Shown: piece by piece, positions 8,156 to 19,784 of the stretch
How positions within the stretch are numbered: position 1 is the first letter of the stretch
Layout of the letters: each line of letters opens with the position of its first letter
NCBI GenBank assembly: GCA_037044905.1
Contig: JBAOKB010000154.1
Coordinates: forward strand, 372,001-436,000
Source of the DNA: Hortaea werneckii
Lineage: Eukaryota; Ascomycota; Dothideomycetes; Mycosphaerellales; Teratosphaeriaceae
Direction: 5' to 3'
Length of the DNA: 64,000 bases
Notes under the pieces: generated by a model
The model's input: the letters and a program-made list of their open reading frames with translations, nothing else
What the model was told of the DNA's origin: nothing
Databases searched by the model: none
Made by a program: the position numbers and the translations under genes

Positions 8156-11100
8156 TCACTTCTTGACAAAACTCTCGATAGCTTCGGCTGCTAAGCTCGG
8201 TCGACTGGGTTTCCCGCCGCTGTGTCGTTTCAGCAGTTTCTCGTTGCGCTCGTTGCCGCCTCCGACGATATTCGGCAGCACGCTGAGGCTGTCGCCATTT
8301 CCGTCTTTGGGTCCAGCTTGAGGCGCTTTGCCGAGCCGCTGGTCGTTCTTGAACTCGAGGTACATCTTTGCGGCGTCCGAAAGGGGGAAAGGCGAGGGAT
8401 CCGCGGGGATGTCGGCGCCGTTTTGCAGCAGGACTTCTGCTACGGGGAAGGGTTTCCCGGCTGGGGAGGCAGGGCGAGGGGGTGTTGCAGTGCCAGGGGA
8501 GAGTTTGTTCAAGTTGGAAAGGGAGGAGGAGCGGGAGTGTGAAAACCCTCCTGCCAGCCCGGAAGGCGACACGGGATCAGCGGCCGTGAGGGCGAGGTAG
8601 ACGGCATGGGTATTCCGTGACCGATCATGAGTGTTGGGGTTCGCACGGAGCGCAAGTGCGTGGAGCACGTTCTGTATGTCGTTCTTCTTGATACTCGTCA
8701 ACAGGTGATCGTCCGGGGCTTGCATTGTCATGGGCGACTGCACATAAGTCCGCTCGCTGTATTTGGCTGTGATGAAGTGAAGTCTCTGCTCTCTCGTAGA
8801 ATGTGAAGACGGCTTGAGGAAACGGTCGAGCTTCGCCTCCCAAATCATGTTGCTCACGCGGTTGCCGATGAGCAGCAAGACCTCGATGATATCTGGCGTG
8901 AAGACTGAGGTATCTAGCGTCAGGGACCGGACTTTGGAGATGTGGGTTCCAAGTGATCGGTGGATGCCGCTGCACTCGATGCACAGGAGCACACCCAGAT
9001 TGATGGAGCACCAGTCCACCTTGCTGTCCGATCCGCAATCAGCACAGACTTTATTCCCCTCGTCGGCCTGCCGTATCCGCTGCAACAAAGCCGAAGGCTC
9101 TGGCTCAGCACTTGGCTCCCGTTTGTAACTGGGTCTGTCGCCCGTCGTGGAATGCCTGCTGACTGCTCTAGACGCCTCGCTTCGGTTCGGATTAGAAACC
9201 TGGCGGTGGCCGGAGAAACTCGAGCTCTTCCCGGTCAGCACAGCCGCAATGTCTTTTCTTGTTGAGCTCGGAGGCGGTGGCGATGGTGATGTCGAGCTAG
9301 GTTGCTGAGCAGGCCTATGCTCAAACGCACTTTGCAAGGCGTTGTTGATGGCCCCAATCCAGGACTTCATGTCCTCTTCGGAAGGTGCTTGATAGACCCG
9401 GGTAAATTGAGGTGTAATGACTTCGAAGCAGAAGCGGCGCTCAGAGTTCCGAGCTTCTCGCACAGAGGCCATGCGCAGATCGATCGGCTCCATATGAAGA
9501 TCCAGCTTTTCCTTCCAATTCACGTATTCTGACAATCTGCCCTGATCTAGAACGATCCAGAATTTGTGCCAGCCGGGTTTGGTGATGCCTTTCGGGTCGA
9601 CGTGGCTACCTGGCCGACTGAGCGACCACAATAGGCCCTCCTTGCGTTGTGTACCTCCATTCACCATCGCAGCTTGGTTGTCGTCGAGGTCTCGTATGCC
9701 TTTGAATTTGCTGGCTGGGCTTACAGCACCTGCATTCGCTGCGTTGGCCGGCGTAGTCAACATGCCATGACCCGCTGTCTGAATGGTTAGGTTGCCGGTG
9801 TTTGGAGGCGATTGCGACAATCCCAATCCTACCGCAGCCACGCTCATGTTACGGCCGTGTTCTGGTGCACCGGGTTGCTGACTATTTACTGTGGTGAAGC
9901 CAGGCGGCACCACAACCCCATCCTGGCTCATAAGCTTCGAGCTCTGTTCCAGAATGCGCCTCTTCTCCTCCCTTTCTGTACGCTGCAGTTGGTAATCTTG
10001 ATCAGCCGCCTTGACCTCTGCGACTAGCGCTTCAAGTTGAGGCATCATATCCTCCACCTTCTTCGCGGTCGTCAGATAGGCTCGAGATTGAGCATCGGCA
10101 TACTTTGTCAGATGTGACAATACTTCCTGGTCTTTTCGGCCACCGTGCAGGTCATGCATGAAGCTTGAATAGTCAAAGCGCTTGAGCTCGAATGTTCTCC
10201 GTTTGGCCTGATACTTCTCATCGCTCTGCTTCTGTTTCTTCTCCTTCAGAGATTCGCTACGCTGGCCGAGATACTTGCCAACATAAGCGTAGTATTCCTT
10301 GCTTTCCTCGTCAAACTCGCGCTTCTTGTAATCCGCCTGCTTGATTTCCAGGCTGTAAAGCTTGCTTATAGGTTCAATGATGAGCTTATGGAGATTGTTC
10401 GCGTTTTGCCTTTCGTAAACCAATATTTCCCTTGCAATCTTGTCAAAATAATGGTCTACAGCAGGCTTGACAGCCTTCGCGTTCGACGCCGCCGCTGCCT
10501 TCAGCGCCTCGGTGAAATCGACTACAGCCTGGTTGCACGTCTGCTGCGCGGCTTCTGCTGCCTCAGCAGTGCGGAGGACCTTCTTCATCCGGAGGCGCAT
10601 GTGTCCAGTCTTCTGCTCTAGAGAGCGCATGGTCGCTCGGAATAGAGGGCCATCTTCGTTGGTGCTTGGATCTTCGCCAGGTCTGCAGGTCGCAACGTCA
10701 ACCTTGACCGTACCCCCTGTCGTATTCGTTTGTCCCGTCATTGACTGCGCCAGGTTGTACCCATCTTCTGGTATTGCCTCAAACATTGGTGACTGCGGTT
10801 CCTTGTAATCCTTGTAGCTCCCCTCGCCCTCCGAATCGCTTACGTTGCTCACACTGACTCTTGACTCGATGGACTGCGCTGACGGCACCCTAAGCCTTGG
10901 TGGAATGTTCATGTCGCCCACAGTCAACCGGGGTGACTTGGGTGCAAGATTCTTTTGCGTGTTCTGCACCCAGAAGCTGAAGCTTGCCAGTGTATTCAAC
11001 CTATGCGCTCTTTGATCGTATTCGGCGAAACTGCAGCTGTTGCGCCAGCCGCCGCCTCGATCTTCTATTGCCTTCGGAGGTCTCCATTTCCAATTCCACG

Positions 11101-11731
11101 TGAACTGTACGCTTGCGCTCCCGCCTGTGCTGTAGTCACCGACAAGCTCGACGTTGGGGTTCTTGTGCAGGTTTGGGTCGGAGTGAAACTCGCGCACTAC
11201 CAGGTTGTCTACTTCTCTTTGGCTCGAGGCGAATACATAGGTCAGACCTGCGATTTGAGTGTCCAGGGTGACAGGAGAGGGCGGCCCGTTGTTGGCACCG
11301 CCAGCGATGGCACTCTGCTGGCGAACGTTGAATGTGAAGTGAAAGTTGAGCTCTTCAGCGCTGCTCATGCGAACGAGGAAGGAGGGCGGCGCGCCACCTG
11401 CAAGGCTGTCTGGATCCTGTCGCTTGCATCAGCACCGGTTGGGTCGCAAGATTGGGCGCGTTTCCGATGAGATGACCATACCTGCACATATTCCACCGGG
11501 GTCTCGTCGCCCACCTCTTTCTGTGCGCCGTATCGTGTGGCCGGGAAAGCATTCGGTGCTACTCGAAGCAATGTCTGGCCGCGGTTGTTGGTGATGGTCA
11601 CGCCGGCAATCGAGACTGTCCACAGTCAGCATGCCTTCTCCTCACATGCTCGCCTCTTGAATCGCACATCGGTTCTGGTCTCGAAGGTATACCGGAGACC
11701 CGTCATCTTGTCTGCTGCCCACGTTGCCCAT
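8156..11731 (-). CDS. BAR-PH-ArfGAP-ankyrin protein (Arf GTPase-activating protein), three exons
   Basis: The gene encodes a GTPase-activating protein for Arf small GTPases, acting in membrane traffic. Exons: 11668-11731 (starts MGNVGSRQDDGSPVYLRD), 11482-11615 and 8156-11416; introns of 52 nt (GTGCGA to GGACAG, branch GCTGAC) and 65 nt (GTATGG to GACAG). The spliced frame closes at 1,153 codons, with joins reading QNR-FSIAGVTIT and VEYVQ-DPDS. Domains: a conserved N-terminal region; a BAR-like coiled coil at about 322-550; a PH domain at about 657-766 (KEGLLWSLSRPG to MKSWIGAINNAL); the ArfGAP zinc finger with C857, C860, C878 and C881 and catalytic R886 in GIHRSLGTHISKVRS; then C-terminal ankyrin-like repeats. 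This is the fungal Csx2 / ACAP-ASAP architecture. Gly2 with Ser6 matches the N-myristoylation consensus. It shares a 1-kb divergent promoter with the thioesterase-like gene. Confidence 0.93.
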
Positions 11732-12770
11732 CCCCGCAGACCAGCCTTCAGGGCCGTTTCAGGCGGAGGCGGCGGCGGAGGCGGCAGCCTGATGGATGTC
11801 TCGCGGTCGCGGTCGTGCAACGCTGTGGATGAAGATGCCGTCTACGTGCTACACGGGGAGGTAAGGTAAGGAAGGATTCTTGGTTATTTTGATTATGGGG
11901 GTTAGAAATCGTCGAGATACAGACTGGCTGCAATCAGAATGGGGGAATTGCAAGCTCTCAGGACCCGCCTCGTTGCTGGAGCGAGTTGCGCGCTACCTGG
12001 AGACCCTGCGTCTGATTGGAATTATCTCCGCGCTAAATGTCGTCGTCGTTGTTGCCGCCGCCGCCGCCACCACCGTGCGGGATATCGCGCCCGTACAGTA
12101 ATAATCATGCGCCACTGATGTGGACTGGATGCATGAACAGATTCGGCTCCCGTCTATACATACGGTGCATACCATCCTCCGGGACAACCACGGCCGACAG
12201 CAAGCAAGCGACTTTGTCCTGCCAATTCAGTCATTCATTCCCTGAAAGCACTGACCGCTCAACCACCGTCCAGGACGAAGGTGGACCGGATCATTTGATT
12301 GGCCTGGTGAGCTAATGTCGAATAAAGTGCAAGTGAGCGTGGGTGGAAACGGCTGGTCTCCGCAGTGTTTCAGATGGCTGGCTCGGCTGGTAGGGCTGGC
12401 GGTAACAGCTCGAATCTTGGGGGTTTGTGTGTAGGTAGGCTCTCTCACATCTGCTCTACTGTATACTCCCCAGCATCCTGTCATGAGGCCGTCATTGTAG
12501 TGGGTGGCAAGCTCTCCGACCACATTGCGAAATGTTCTGCGTCCACGGGGGACGCCAATATCTATTCTAAAACAGCACGCTGAAATAGCATTGGCTCCGC
12601 GAAACCTTGGAAGTTGCCGAGGCATTGTCGGCTATCTCAAGGGTAGCCTTGTAGCTTCACTAAACACAATGTAGACCGCGCCTGATGAACAAATGTTGGT
12701 GTGAAGATTGCGATTCATGAACGTGTAAGATCAAGGTGGTGGAATCTTCGAACTCATCCCGAGCTTTACC
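11732..12770. other. Divergent promoter region with trinucleotide-rich patch
   Basis: About 1 kb between the divergent Arf-GAP and thioesterase-like genes. It contains an imperfect GTC/GCC/ACC trinucleotide tract around 12037-12078. The short plus and minus frames show no family resemblance. Confidence 0.55.
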
Positions 12771-13745
12771 ATGACGCTCGCCGACGCCACTGCAGTCCAG
12801 CAGGTTGATTCGCACACCTACTCGGCCAACTTCCAAGATGGCTGGACCATAGGCACTGTCCCGCATGGCGGGTATGTAACAGCGACATTCCAACAAGTCG
12901 TACGAAAACACTTCGAGACGACCCTCCGAAAGCAACAGCAGCCTCACACCATCACCCTCCATCTGGACTTCCTCCGCCGAACGCAACTGGGCCCCGCCAC
13001 TTTCAAAGTGGTCGACAAGAAGCTCGGCCGGCAGACTTCCATCGTGCATGTAACTCTCACACAGGACGACCGCGAGGAAGTCGTCGGCTACATCACCAAC
13101 AGCAACATCGAAAAAGAAGATGGCGCATCCTTCCCCACAGGCTGGACCATCACTCCCCCACCGCCATCCGTAGACATCTCGAAACTAGACAGCGACACGG
13201 ACGAACTCTGGGGCGAACGCGCCGAAATGCCATTCGCCGACTTCCGCGGCGCGACCAAACAAATCCGCACCTGGTTCCCCCGGCAAGGCCAACACGAATT
13301 CAGCATCGTAGACATGTGGACCAGCCTCAAGGACCCCAACAGCCGCTTCACCAACGAAAGCCTCGGGTTCGTGGCGGACATGTTCCCGCAGATCATCGAG
13401 AACCACACCCTCGGCTTCGACTGCTACTCGGTCGAGTTTGAGCGGCAGAACAGCAAAGAGGAGCAGAAACGGCTGATGAAGGGGAAAGCGACGATGTGGT
13501 ACCCGACGCTGCTTCTAAATCTGGATGTCAAGAAGGCTTTACCGGCGGATGGCGTGAAGTTCTTGTTTGTGAGAGTGCAGTCTAAGATGATCAAGAACGG
13601 ACGGTATGATCTTGAGATCATAATCAAAGACGCAGGAGGTGATCTTGTGGCTCTGAGCCACCATGTCGTCCTCGCCGTCGGTGCCGAGAGGAACACGGCG
13701 GCGAGACGAAAAGTGGATAGTGGCAGTGCTGGAGCGAAGCTATAG
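12771..13745 (+). CDS. Thioesterase-like (TesB/4HBT-type double hot-dog) protein
   Basis: A single-exon protein of 324 residues resembling the fungal thioesterase-like superfamily (double hot-dog, acyl-CoA thioesterase II type). The first hot-dog opens with SANFQDGWTIGTVPHGGYVT, the typical G-x-P-x-GGY turn, followed by HTITLHLDFLRRTQLGPATF, the core strands of the family. The second, at about 140-310, ends ALSHHVVLAVGAER. Members hydrolyse acyl-CoA esters or are enzymatically undefined, so a precise substrate is not claimed. No signal peptide or targeting tripeptide is evident (ends GAKL, which is not a convincing PTS1). Length is normal for the family. Confidence 0.8.
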   Translation: MTLADATAVQQVDSHTYSANFQDGWTIGTVPHGGYVTATFQQVVRKHFETTLRKQQQPHTITLHLDFLRRTQLGPATFKVVDKKLGRQTSIVHVTLTQDDREEVVGYITNSNIEKEDGASFPTGWTITPPPPSVDISKLDSDTDELWGERAEMPFADFRGATKQIRTWFPRQGQHEFSIVDMWTSLKDPNSRFTNESLGFVADMFPQIIENHTLGFDCYSVEFERQNSKEEQKRLMKGKATMWYPTLLLNLDVKKALPADGVKFLFVRVQSKMIKNGRYDLEIIIKDAGGDLVALSHHVVLAVGAERNTAARRKVDSGSAGAKL

Positions 13746-15119
13746 ATCATGTCTACAGTAGAAATTGTGAAAAAAAAAAAAAAATCCAAAACAAGAGTTG
13801 ATTAATTGGAAATGTCCCACGAAAACTATGGCAACCCATTCAGATGTGGAATCGTGGGCACCTCAAACAGTGTGGGATATATTTGGTCTTGCAAGGAACG
13901 ACCGTTTCGGTCGGGACAGCCAGAAAGCGGAGGAGATGCGCCGCTTTTCCTGGGAGGACTGACTTGCGTTTGTGTGGTTTGTGAAAGTTGAAGGTGGCTC
14001 GTTGAAGAAGAAAACAAGAGGGGGGGGGGGGGGGGGGGGGGGGGAGGAAATTAGACCCAAGCCTGCAGGAGTGTGGCCTCGCAAACAACCTTGACGGTTG
14101 TCCTGCACGGATGTGACAGTATCCAGCGAAAACCATGAAGAGCATCCTGCAGCTGCTTCTGGCCGCCTAAGGGTTCCAGCGCTCCCTCGTCCATGGATGT
14201 ACCCCGTGCTCAATTCCAAACCTTCCAGCTGTTGAAGGTAATTCCTGCTCTTCGCCCTACCATGCCGATAGTAGTTCTCATAAGCCCATGCGGCGATCCC
14301 CCTTCTCTCGTGTATCTCGCTGGACGCCATATCCAGTCCTACTTCCGCCATGGACGCCTTGTCATTTTTTCAAGGCGAGCGAAAGGAAGCCTTACCGATA
14401 TGTTCAGGTGCAGAGATAAGCAGATGCGAAAGACCAGATGGGACGAACAAATTGCTCTCGATAGGCGGCTGTCGGGCCGGTCCAGCTGGAAACCGAGTAT
14501 TCCCCGAAGAGTAGTTTGCCGCTACTTCTTCGGAGGGGCTATTTGGGGGGTATGAAAGAAAGATGATACAAGATACTTCTTTTTCTCTCGTGGGGCTGTG
14601 CAGAATAGCATCTCCATGAATGAGAGGGCTTGTGGGCGCTTGAAGTTGGTTGATAGGGGCTCTCTGCCATCTTTCCAACAGCGCTGTCCTTGGTTTTGGG
14701 CGTCTTCGCTCCCACAAGAGTGGCAGGGGAAGGGGAAGATCAGTCTGCACTTTTCCGCCTAGATTCAGCGCGCGTTCAATGGTTCCAAAGTTTCGCATAC
14801 AAATCTGTAGGGATCTGCCCCTTTCCTCCCAACCGAACAAATTAGACAGTCTTAAAAAGAACATAATAAGATCGACATGCTGCCTACTTTTTCCTGCTTG
14901 CTGCGCACTGAAGATAAAGCTGCACTTTTTTCGTCCTGTGATTGATCCCCCATGCGCCTCTCTCTTTCGGATCAATAAAAGGTACATCTCGCTTGAAGAT
15001 ACGCCTTTGGAAACGCCATTAAAACCCCTCCCTTACCGAGTGAAACATAACGCCAGACGAACCAGCCCCTACACACACACATTACCACCAAACTGCATTT
15101 CGTAGCTTTAAAACTTTAC
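13746..15119. other. Intergenic, convergent 3' ends, with long poly-G run
   Basis: 1.4 kb between convergent genes. It holds a 25-base G run (listed separately). Longer frames on the minus strand (13863-14351, 14370-14987) have erratic composition, no recognisable motif, and partly translate the homopolymer, so I treat them as non-coding. Confidence 0.55.
14020..14044 (+). repeat. Poly-G homopolymer, 25 bases
   Basis: An uninterrupted run of 25 G directly after a GA-rich stretch (gaagaagaaaacaagag). Long G runs are rare, can form G-quadruplexes, and are unstable in copy number. Confidence 0.9.
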
Positions 15120-16349
15120 TCACGCCGAGCTAAACGGCGGCGACAACTGTGCCCTTCGGCTCCCAATAAGCCGTTCTGTCTGTACATAGAGACTGTCGAG
15201 GTACTGCATAGCGGGGGCATCCTTCAGGATCTTGGCGACCTGGAGGCCCGAACTGATGAGCTGGAGGATATTCCGATCGTCCTTGAGGGGCCGCGACTGG
15301 TGTTTCGCCGCGTGCCGCATCTCCAGGCTGTTCTCCAGGATCGTGATCAGCTGCTTGATCTGCCCGTTGTAGAGGACGCGGGCGGGGATGCGGCGTTTGG
15401 TGGCCAGCCGTTTGAGCAGGTATACCCATTCGGACCACTCGCGGTCGCCGGGCACGCGGACGGGCCGCTTGTCCGGCTCGATGGGGATCGGGAATTGGTA
15501 TTTCGCGACGAAGTCGAAGGCGCACTGCGAGAGGCGGTCGTTGACTTTGGAGAGGATCTCGTCTTGCTCTTGTGCGTACAGCGTGACGGGTAATTGCGGC
15601 AGTTCCTCCTCTTTCGGTTCGTACCCGCCGTCTTCGGGCTTGTCGAGGAGCTGTGAAGGCCCGTCGAATTCGTCGCGGTTGGACGGTCTCCTCTGTGGGT
15701 AGGCTTTGGCGTGGAGGCTACCTGCGCTCGAAGAGCCTTCCCCGCCGTAAAAGCCTGCGTAGTGATTTAGGCGGAGTTCCTCGGATGATGAGCGGTGCAC
15801 GACTTGACCGGGCCATGAGCCGTGGTATCCGTATCCCGCACGAGACGAGGAATCTGCGGCAGGTGACATGGGGTCGGTTGAAAATTGGCCAACGAGTGGT
15901 GATCCTGGCCAAGGCGATGCTGGCAATAAATCTCTGTATTCTCCGGATTGTCGGGGATGCCACTGGTCTCGCGCGAATCTTTGGGCTTGCGGTGAGGGAT
16001 ACGATGGAGCGTAGGATGACGGTTGCCGCTCGGCGCTCGTCACACCAATGCGTGGCAGGCTTTTTCTCGTGTAAGCTATTGACCGAAGTGTCGCTTGAGG
16101 AGTGGTTATTGCTCACCTCAATGCCGCGGGCGGCTGCGAATTGGTCCACAAATCGCGCTCGCCGGTTCTCTGAAGTCTTTGCCTACTCATCGTCAATGCT
16201 TGTTCTAGACTGACATCTGAAGTTGGACCGGCGGCAACATACTGTCGGACAAAAGGCTCTTCAAAGTGCCCGGGTGATGCTGTTGAGCGGCGACTCTGGC
16301 TGAAGGCGTAGTTGGTAGTCGGCAGATCGAGTGGTGGTTTAGTAGTCAT
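15120..16349 (-). CDS. Hypothetical protein with disordered N-terminus and conserved-looking C-terminal domain
   Basis: Two exons (16117-16349 and 15120-16059) flank a 57-nt intron with a strong donor (TTGAG|GTGAGC) and an acceptor at AAAAAG; the spliced frame closes at 391 codons (390 aa). The start MTTKPPLDLP at 16349 is the first ATG. The first ~240 residues are Ser/Pro/Gly/Tyr-rich and look disordered. The last ~135 residues are different: rich in aromatic and charged residues (QCAFDFVAKYQFPIPIEPD, then EWSEWVYLLKRLATKRRIP, RVLYNGQIKQLITILENSLE) and clearly helical, so probably a folded domain. I do not recognise the family. A role in gene regulation would suit the architecture but is not shown. 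The second candidate acceptor (CGAG, 10 bases upstream of the one used) keeps the same frame. Confidence 0.7.
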
Positions 16350-18161
16350 CGTTGGGCGCAAACGTCGTGCTAAGGTTCAGATGCCGGTCGTATAGAGGAA
16401 GCGATATCAAAGGGGGGCCAGGTTTGCAGATCAATGTTGCGTGCGCCGAAGAGCAACAAGTAGGATTGCAGAGACAGCTTACGTGAGGCGTCTGTCCCCC
16501 ATCCAGCTAAACCATTGCTTTGCCGCTCGAGGACGGCCCGCTTGGTGGTTGCCGGCTCAGATGGTGCAAAACGCATCCAAATGCAAGGCTTCGCTGCCCT
16601 ACGGATGATTTTCGATGCCCACAATGACGCGGCGATGCCCTGGGCGCTCGGATTGTGCCTGTAACTAGTCGGGGTTCCAAGGACCGCCCGGTACTCGGGT
16701 GTGGGACAGTGGTGCTGTAGACAGCGCCATGCGCGAGTCTACCTGCTGCAGCCCAAGGCAATTGCAGGTCTTGAACCACTGACGGGTTCTTGGGAGTGGC
16801 GTTCGTGGGCAGGGATATCATGAAGCCCCTGTCACGAGGCGCCGTTTCAAGGGACCCCAGAGACGAACGGCCTGAGATCCTGACGGGGATCTTGGGTCTC
16901 AGGATCTCGGTATGTATTGCATGGCCATTGAGGGACTTGGATGTGAGTATGGTAGCACCACATCCTCACCGAACTCGTCCGACTCTACTCCGCCTTACCT
17001 TGGTGACTTCAAAGGGCTTCTCTCGCCTCACGAGACTCCCTCTTCTATCGTCTCCTGGGATGTAGGGCAATCATTGGAGATGATCACTGGGCTGGCAGGG
17101 CTGTCGCCGGACGGGGCGGATCGCCCACTGACTCTGGTGACTTCGTGGCTGTCAGGCATAGTCCCTGCGACAAACGCGCTCCTTCTCGATACAGACCGTT
17201 GGGCACAGACGACAAAGCGATCGGGATGTCTTCGAGAAATTTCGCGAGGCTGTTAGTGTCGCGATCGCCGTTGCGAAATCAGACGCCGTGACCTCGCCCC
17301 GCCCAAGCCAGAAGCTGGTCTACTCTCAGAAGTGATCGGCGTTTGACCGTCGAGTAGTTGGGCATCACTTTGAAGACCGGCGCTCGCGGTCCCATCGGCG
17401 CTGCCCAAGGTGATAGATATGTAGTTACAGTAACAGTAGATAGGCAGGGTCGCGATGGTTAGTGCGAAAGACCGCATGAGGCGTGAAAGTCAAAAAGATC
17501 AAGGTTAAAGTTGAGAGATCCGAGTCGCGTGGTGAGCGCCCAGCACGTGAGCGGCGAGCTTCCATCGACCTTCTACGTTGGCTCTGTGCGCAACGCGACC
17601 GTTAATTGCGACTCGACATTATTTTCCCGAATCTAGACGGCAACCGGTTTGCAACGAAGGCAAGAGAGCATGGGTCCGGTTGCGAATCTCATACCCCATG
17701 AGCGCTGCCGAGTCAGTAGGACCACGATACACAAAGCGTTTTGCGTACGAGCCAATGAAACATCACATTGTTCCAGCGATAATACTGTCACGATTCATTC
17801 GCGGAAGATTTAAAGAGACGATACGTAATTTTTGGCGGATAAAAGCAAGTCAGGCGGTGCCAGTAAAAGGGCCATGTTATTTCTGTTCATGACTAGTTAC
17901 ACAGCCATATACTTTGACATTTTAGCATGTCTTCACCGCTAATATCTAATTACCGTCTACATGCAACCCAGGCGAAGACAGTGACTTCAAGTCGGCGCCT
18001 GGTCGGTCGAAAGCGATATTCCCGTACAGTGGCCTCTGCAATGGACCTTGCGAGCAGAGGTGCGATCAGGAAAAGGCCCATTACAACAACCGTCATTACC
18101 GCCGCAGCAATATGTTGAGCTACCCACAGGAATTCCGCAATCAATCCCGTCAGCGCATCGC
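16350..18161. other. Gene-poor intergenic region
   Basis: 1.8 kb with no frame that looks like a protein. A plus-strand frame of 114 codons at 16912-17256 is Ser/Pro-rich and has no family resemblance. A short hairpin at 16874-16908 is listed separately. Local composition is normal. Confidence 0.5.
16874..16908. repeat. Short inverted repeat (hairpin)
   Basis: Perfect 10-bp arms GAGATCCTGA and TCAGGATCTC separated by 15 bases. It is not next to a gene end, so a terminator-like role is unlikely; it could be chance. Confidence 0.5.
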
Positions 18162-18879
18162 TCAAGCCGCCCTGTATGCGCTACCGTGCATCTCGTATGA
18201 CTGCTCTGCGGCCTCACCTCCATCGAATCGCTCTCGGGAGACAGCACCGCTCCCCTTTGCACTGCTCGCTGGAACCGGGTCTTCGAAAGGGTTCTGAGGA
18301 TTCCGTTCGGCCTGCCTTTCGCTCGTCAAACCATCGCGCTGCTGTGCCGCTCCGATTTCCTTGTCGCTCACTCGCCCCGTCCGCTGTCGATCCAGCACCA
18401 CCGACCCGTACGCCAGCTGACCGATCGAAGCGAAGGCCAGCGCAATGGAGATGATGTAGTAGAACGGGCCGATCATCAGCCCGGCTCCGTAACACGTGAG
18501 TATCAGCATGATCGTCCACAGGAGCGTCTTGATGCTCTGAAAGGCTAGATACAACTTCGGAGTGAGCGTAAATCGTTCGACCTTGAACACCACAATCGTC
18601 GTGATTTCGAGGGCCAACGATACGAGGTCGAAGATGATCATGACGACTCCGACGGCTCTGTTGTCCGAAGAATCAGCATTGAGGAACAGAATGTGTCCCG
18701 GACCTTTTTCTAACATACGCATATGTCATGTCATCACCGAAGAAGGAGGGGTCGTCGAGGACCGGTTCGTAAGCAGTGATTTGCAAGCCGGCCAGTATCA
18801 GTGTGGCGGCCATGCCGACCAGATCAACGGTCCAAAATGTGACCAGGGCCTTCTTGTGCCATATCGCATCGCTATCCAT
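18162..18879 (-). CDS. Tetraspan membrane protein, hypothetical
   Basis: Two exons (18719-18879 and 18162-18657) with a 61-nt intron (GTATGT to CAACAG, branch TGCTGAT); the spliced frame closes at 219 codons (218 aa). It has four hydrophobic segments: LVTFWTVDLVGMAATLILAG; VVMIIFDLVSLALEITTIVV; IKTLLWTIMLILTCYGAGLM; YYIISIALAFASIGQLAYG. The cytosolic-type C-terminal tail is polar (DRQRTGRVSDKEIG onwards). The layout recalls MARVEL-type or similar fungal tetraspan proteins, but there is no decisive motif, so the function is left open. Upstream (minus strand) sequence around 18880-19240 shows no further exon. Confidence 0.75.
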
Positions 18880-19784
18880 GGTTGTTTTCAGGAGTCTGAA
18901 ATCTCATGCATTCGAGATAATGTGATGCAGGAAAGGGGAAAGAAAAACGACTGTCCATGCAGGAGAACAACGAGTGGTCTTGCAGAAATTATCACTGAAC
19001 AGTTGAGAGCTGGTGGAAGTTTCATCCTCGATACCTGCAGCGATGCGACACAGGTCCATATTGCCAGAACAATGCAGGCTGTGTATCTTCAGATCAAATT
19101 TACCAGCAACCCCGAAAACCCACAGATTCGGTGGGCTGTGAACGCAGGATCTCATCCTTCGCTGGGGTTGAGACTTGCTTCGCCCCGCCCACCCGCACCG
19201 CTTGGAGAAACTTTTCCCAGCTCCGTAACCGTGCGACAAATTTCTTGATTACTGTTCATCCATGGTAGTTGCAACGGTTGATATCATTCCGTGGTGGGTT
19301 GGGACACGAGGCTTAAGCTCCTCGGATTGGCAATTGAGCCTTCTGAATACTAAGCTTTCGGCGCCGGGATTCCCGCTTCGTGTTTATGATTGGTCTATCT
19401 TGAATTTCCTCCCGCGATTGGAGGAGGCAGTGCCTATATGTTGCAGCACTGCCATCACTTTTCTGAATCATGTGTGATCTTTTATCTCCAGAGATCTATC
19501 CACCACCATGGCGAGCAAGGTCATGGCGTTGAGACAATATGCTGAAGAAAGCTTGGCGATGGGTGATGGAGGGTATCCTCTGTTGTTGCAAGGTCTGCAG
19601 GCATCATGACAGTCCAGTGCGCTTGGAAATCTTCGCCTTGTTCAGCAGACTCTGAATGCACCCTTCCACCTTGGTCCGGATGCAAAAAGGCATTCTTCCA
19701 TGGCAAGAGAAAGCCGCGAAGATGCGCGATCCAAGCAGCGTTTCGATGCCTTGGAGTCTATCTATCATACGTGAAAACCAATCC
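18880..19784. other. Intergenic, nothing recognised
   Basis: About 0.9 kb between two minus-strand membrane-protein genes. Only short incoherent frames; no repeat noticed. Confidence 0.55.

Noticed and set aside
11365..11601. Arf-GAP intron with acceptor CTTGCAG at 11398
   Set aside because: A strong-looking acceptor, but it leads into a stop in the wrong frame; the GACAG acceptor at 11417 joins the conserved frame.
13863..14351. 162-codon minus-strand frame including a Pro run
   Set aside because: The Pro run is simply the translated 25-base homopolymer; the rest has no resemblance to a protein family.
14370..14987. 205-codon minus-strand frame
   Set aside because: Erratic composition, no motif, no splice context, in a convergent intergenic region.
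16912..17256. 114-codon plus-strand Ser/Pro-rich frame
   Set aside because: Somewhat protein-like but no domain, no splice partners and no conservation argument available from the sequence alone.
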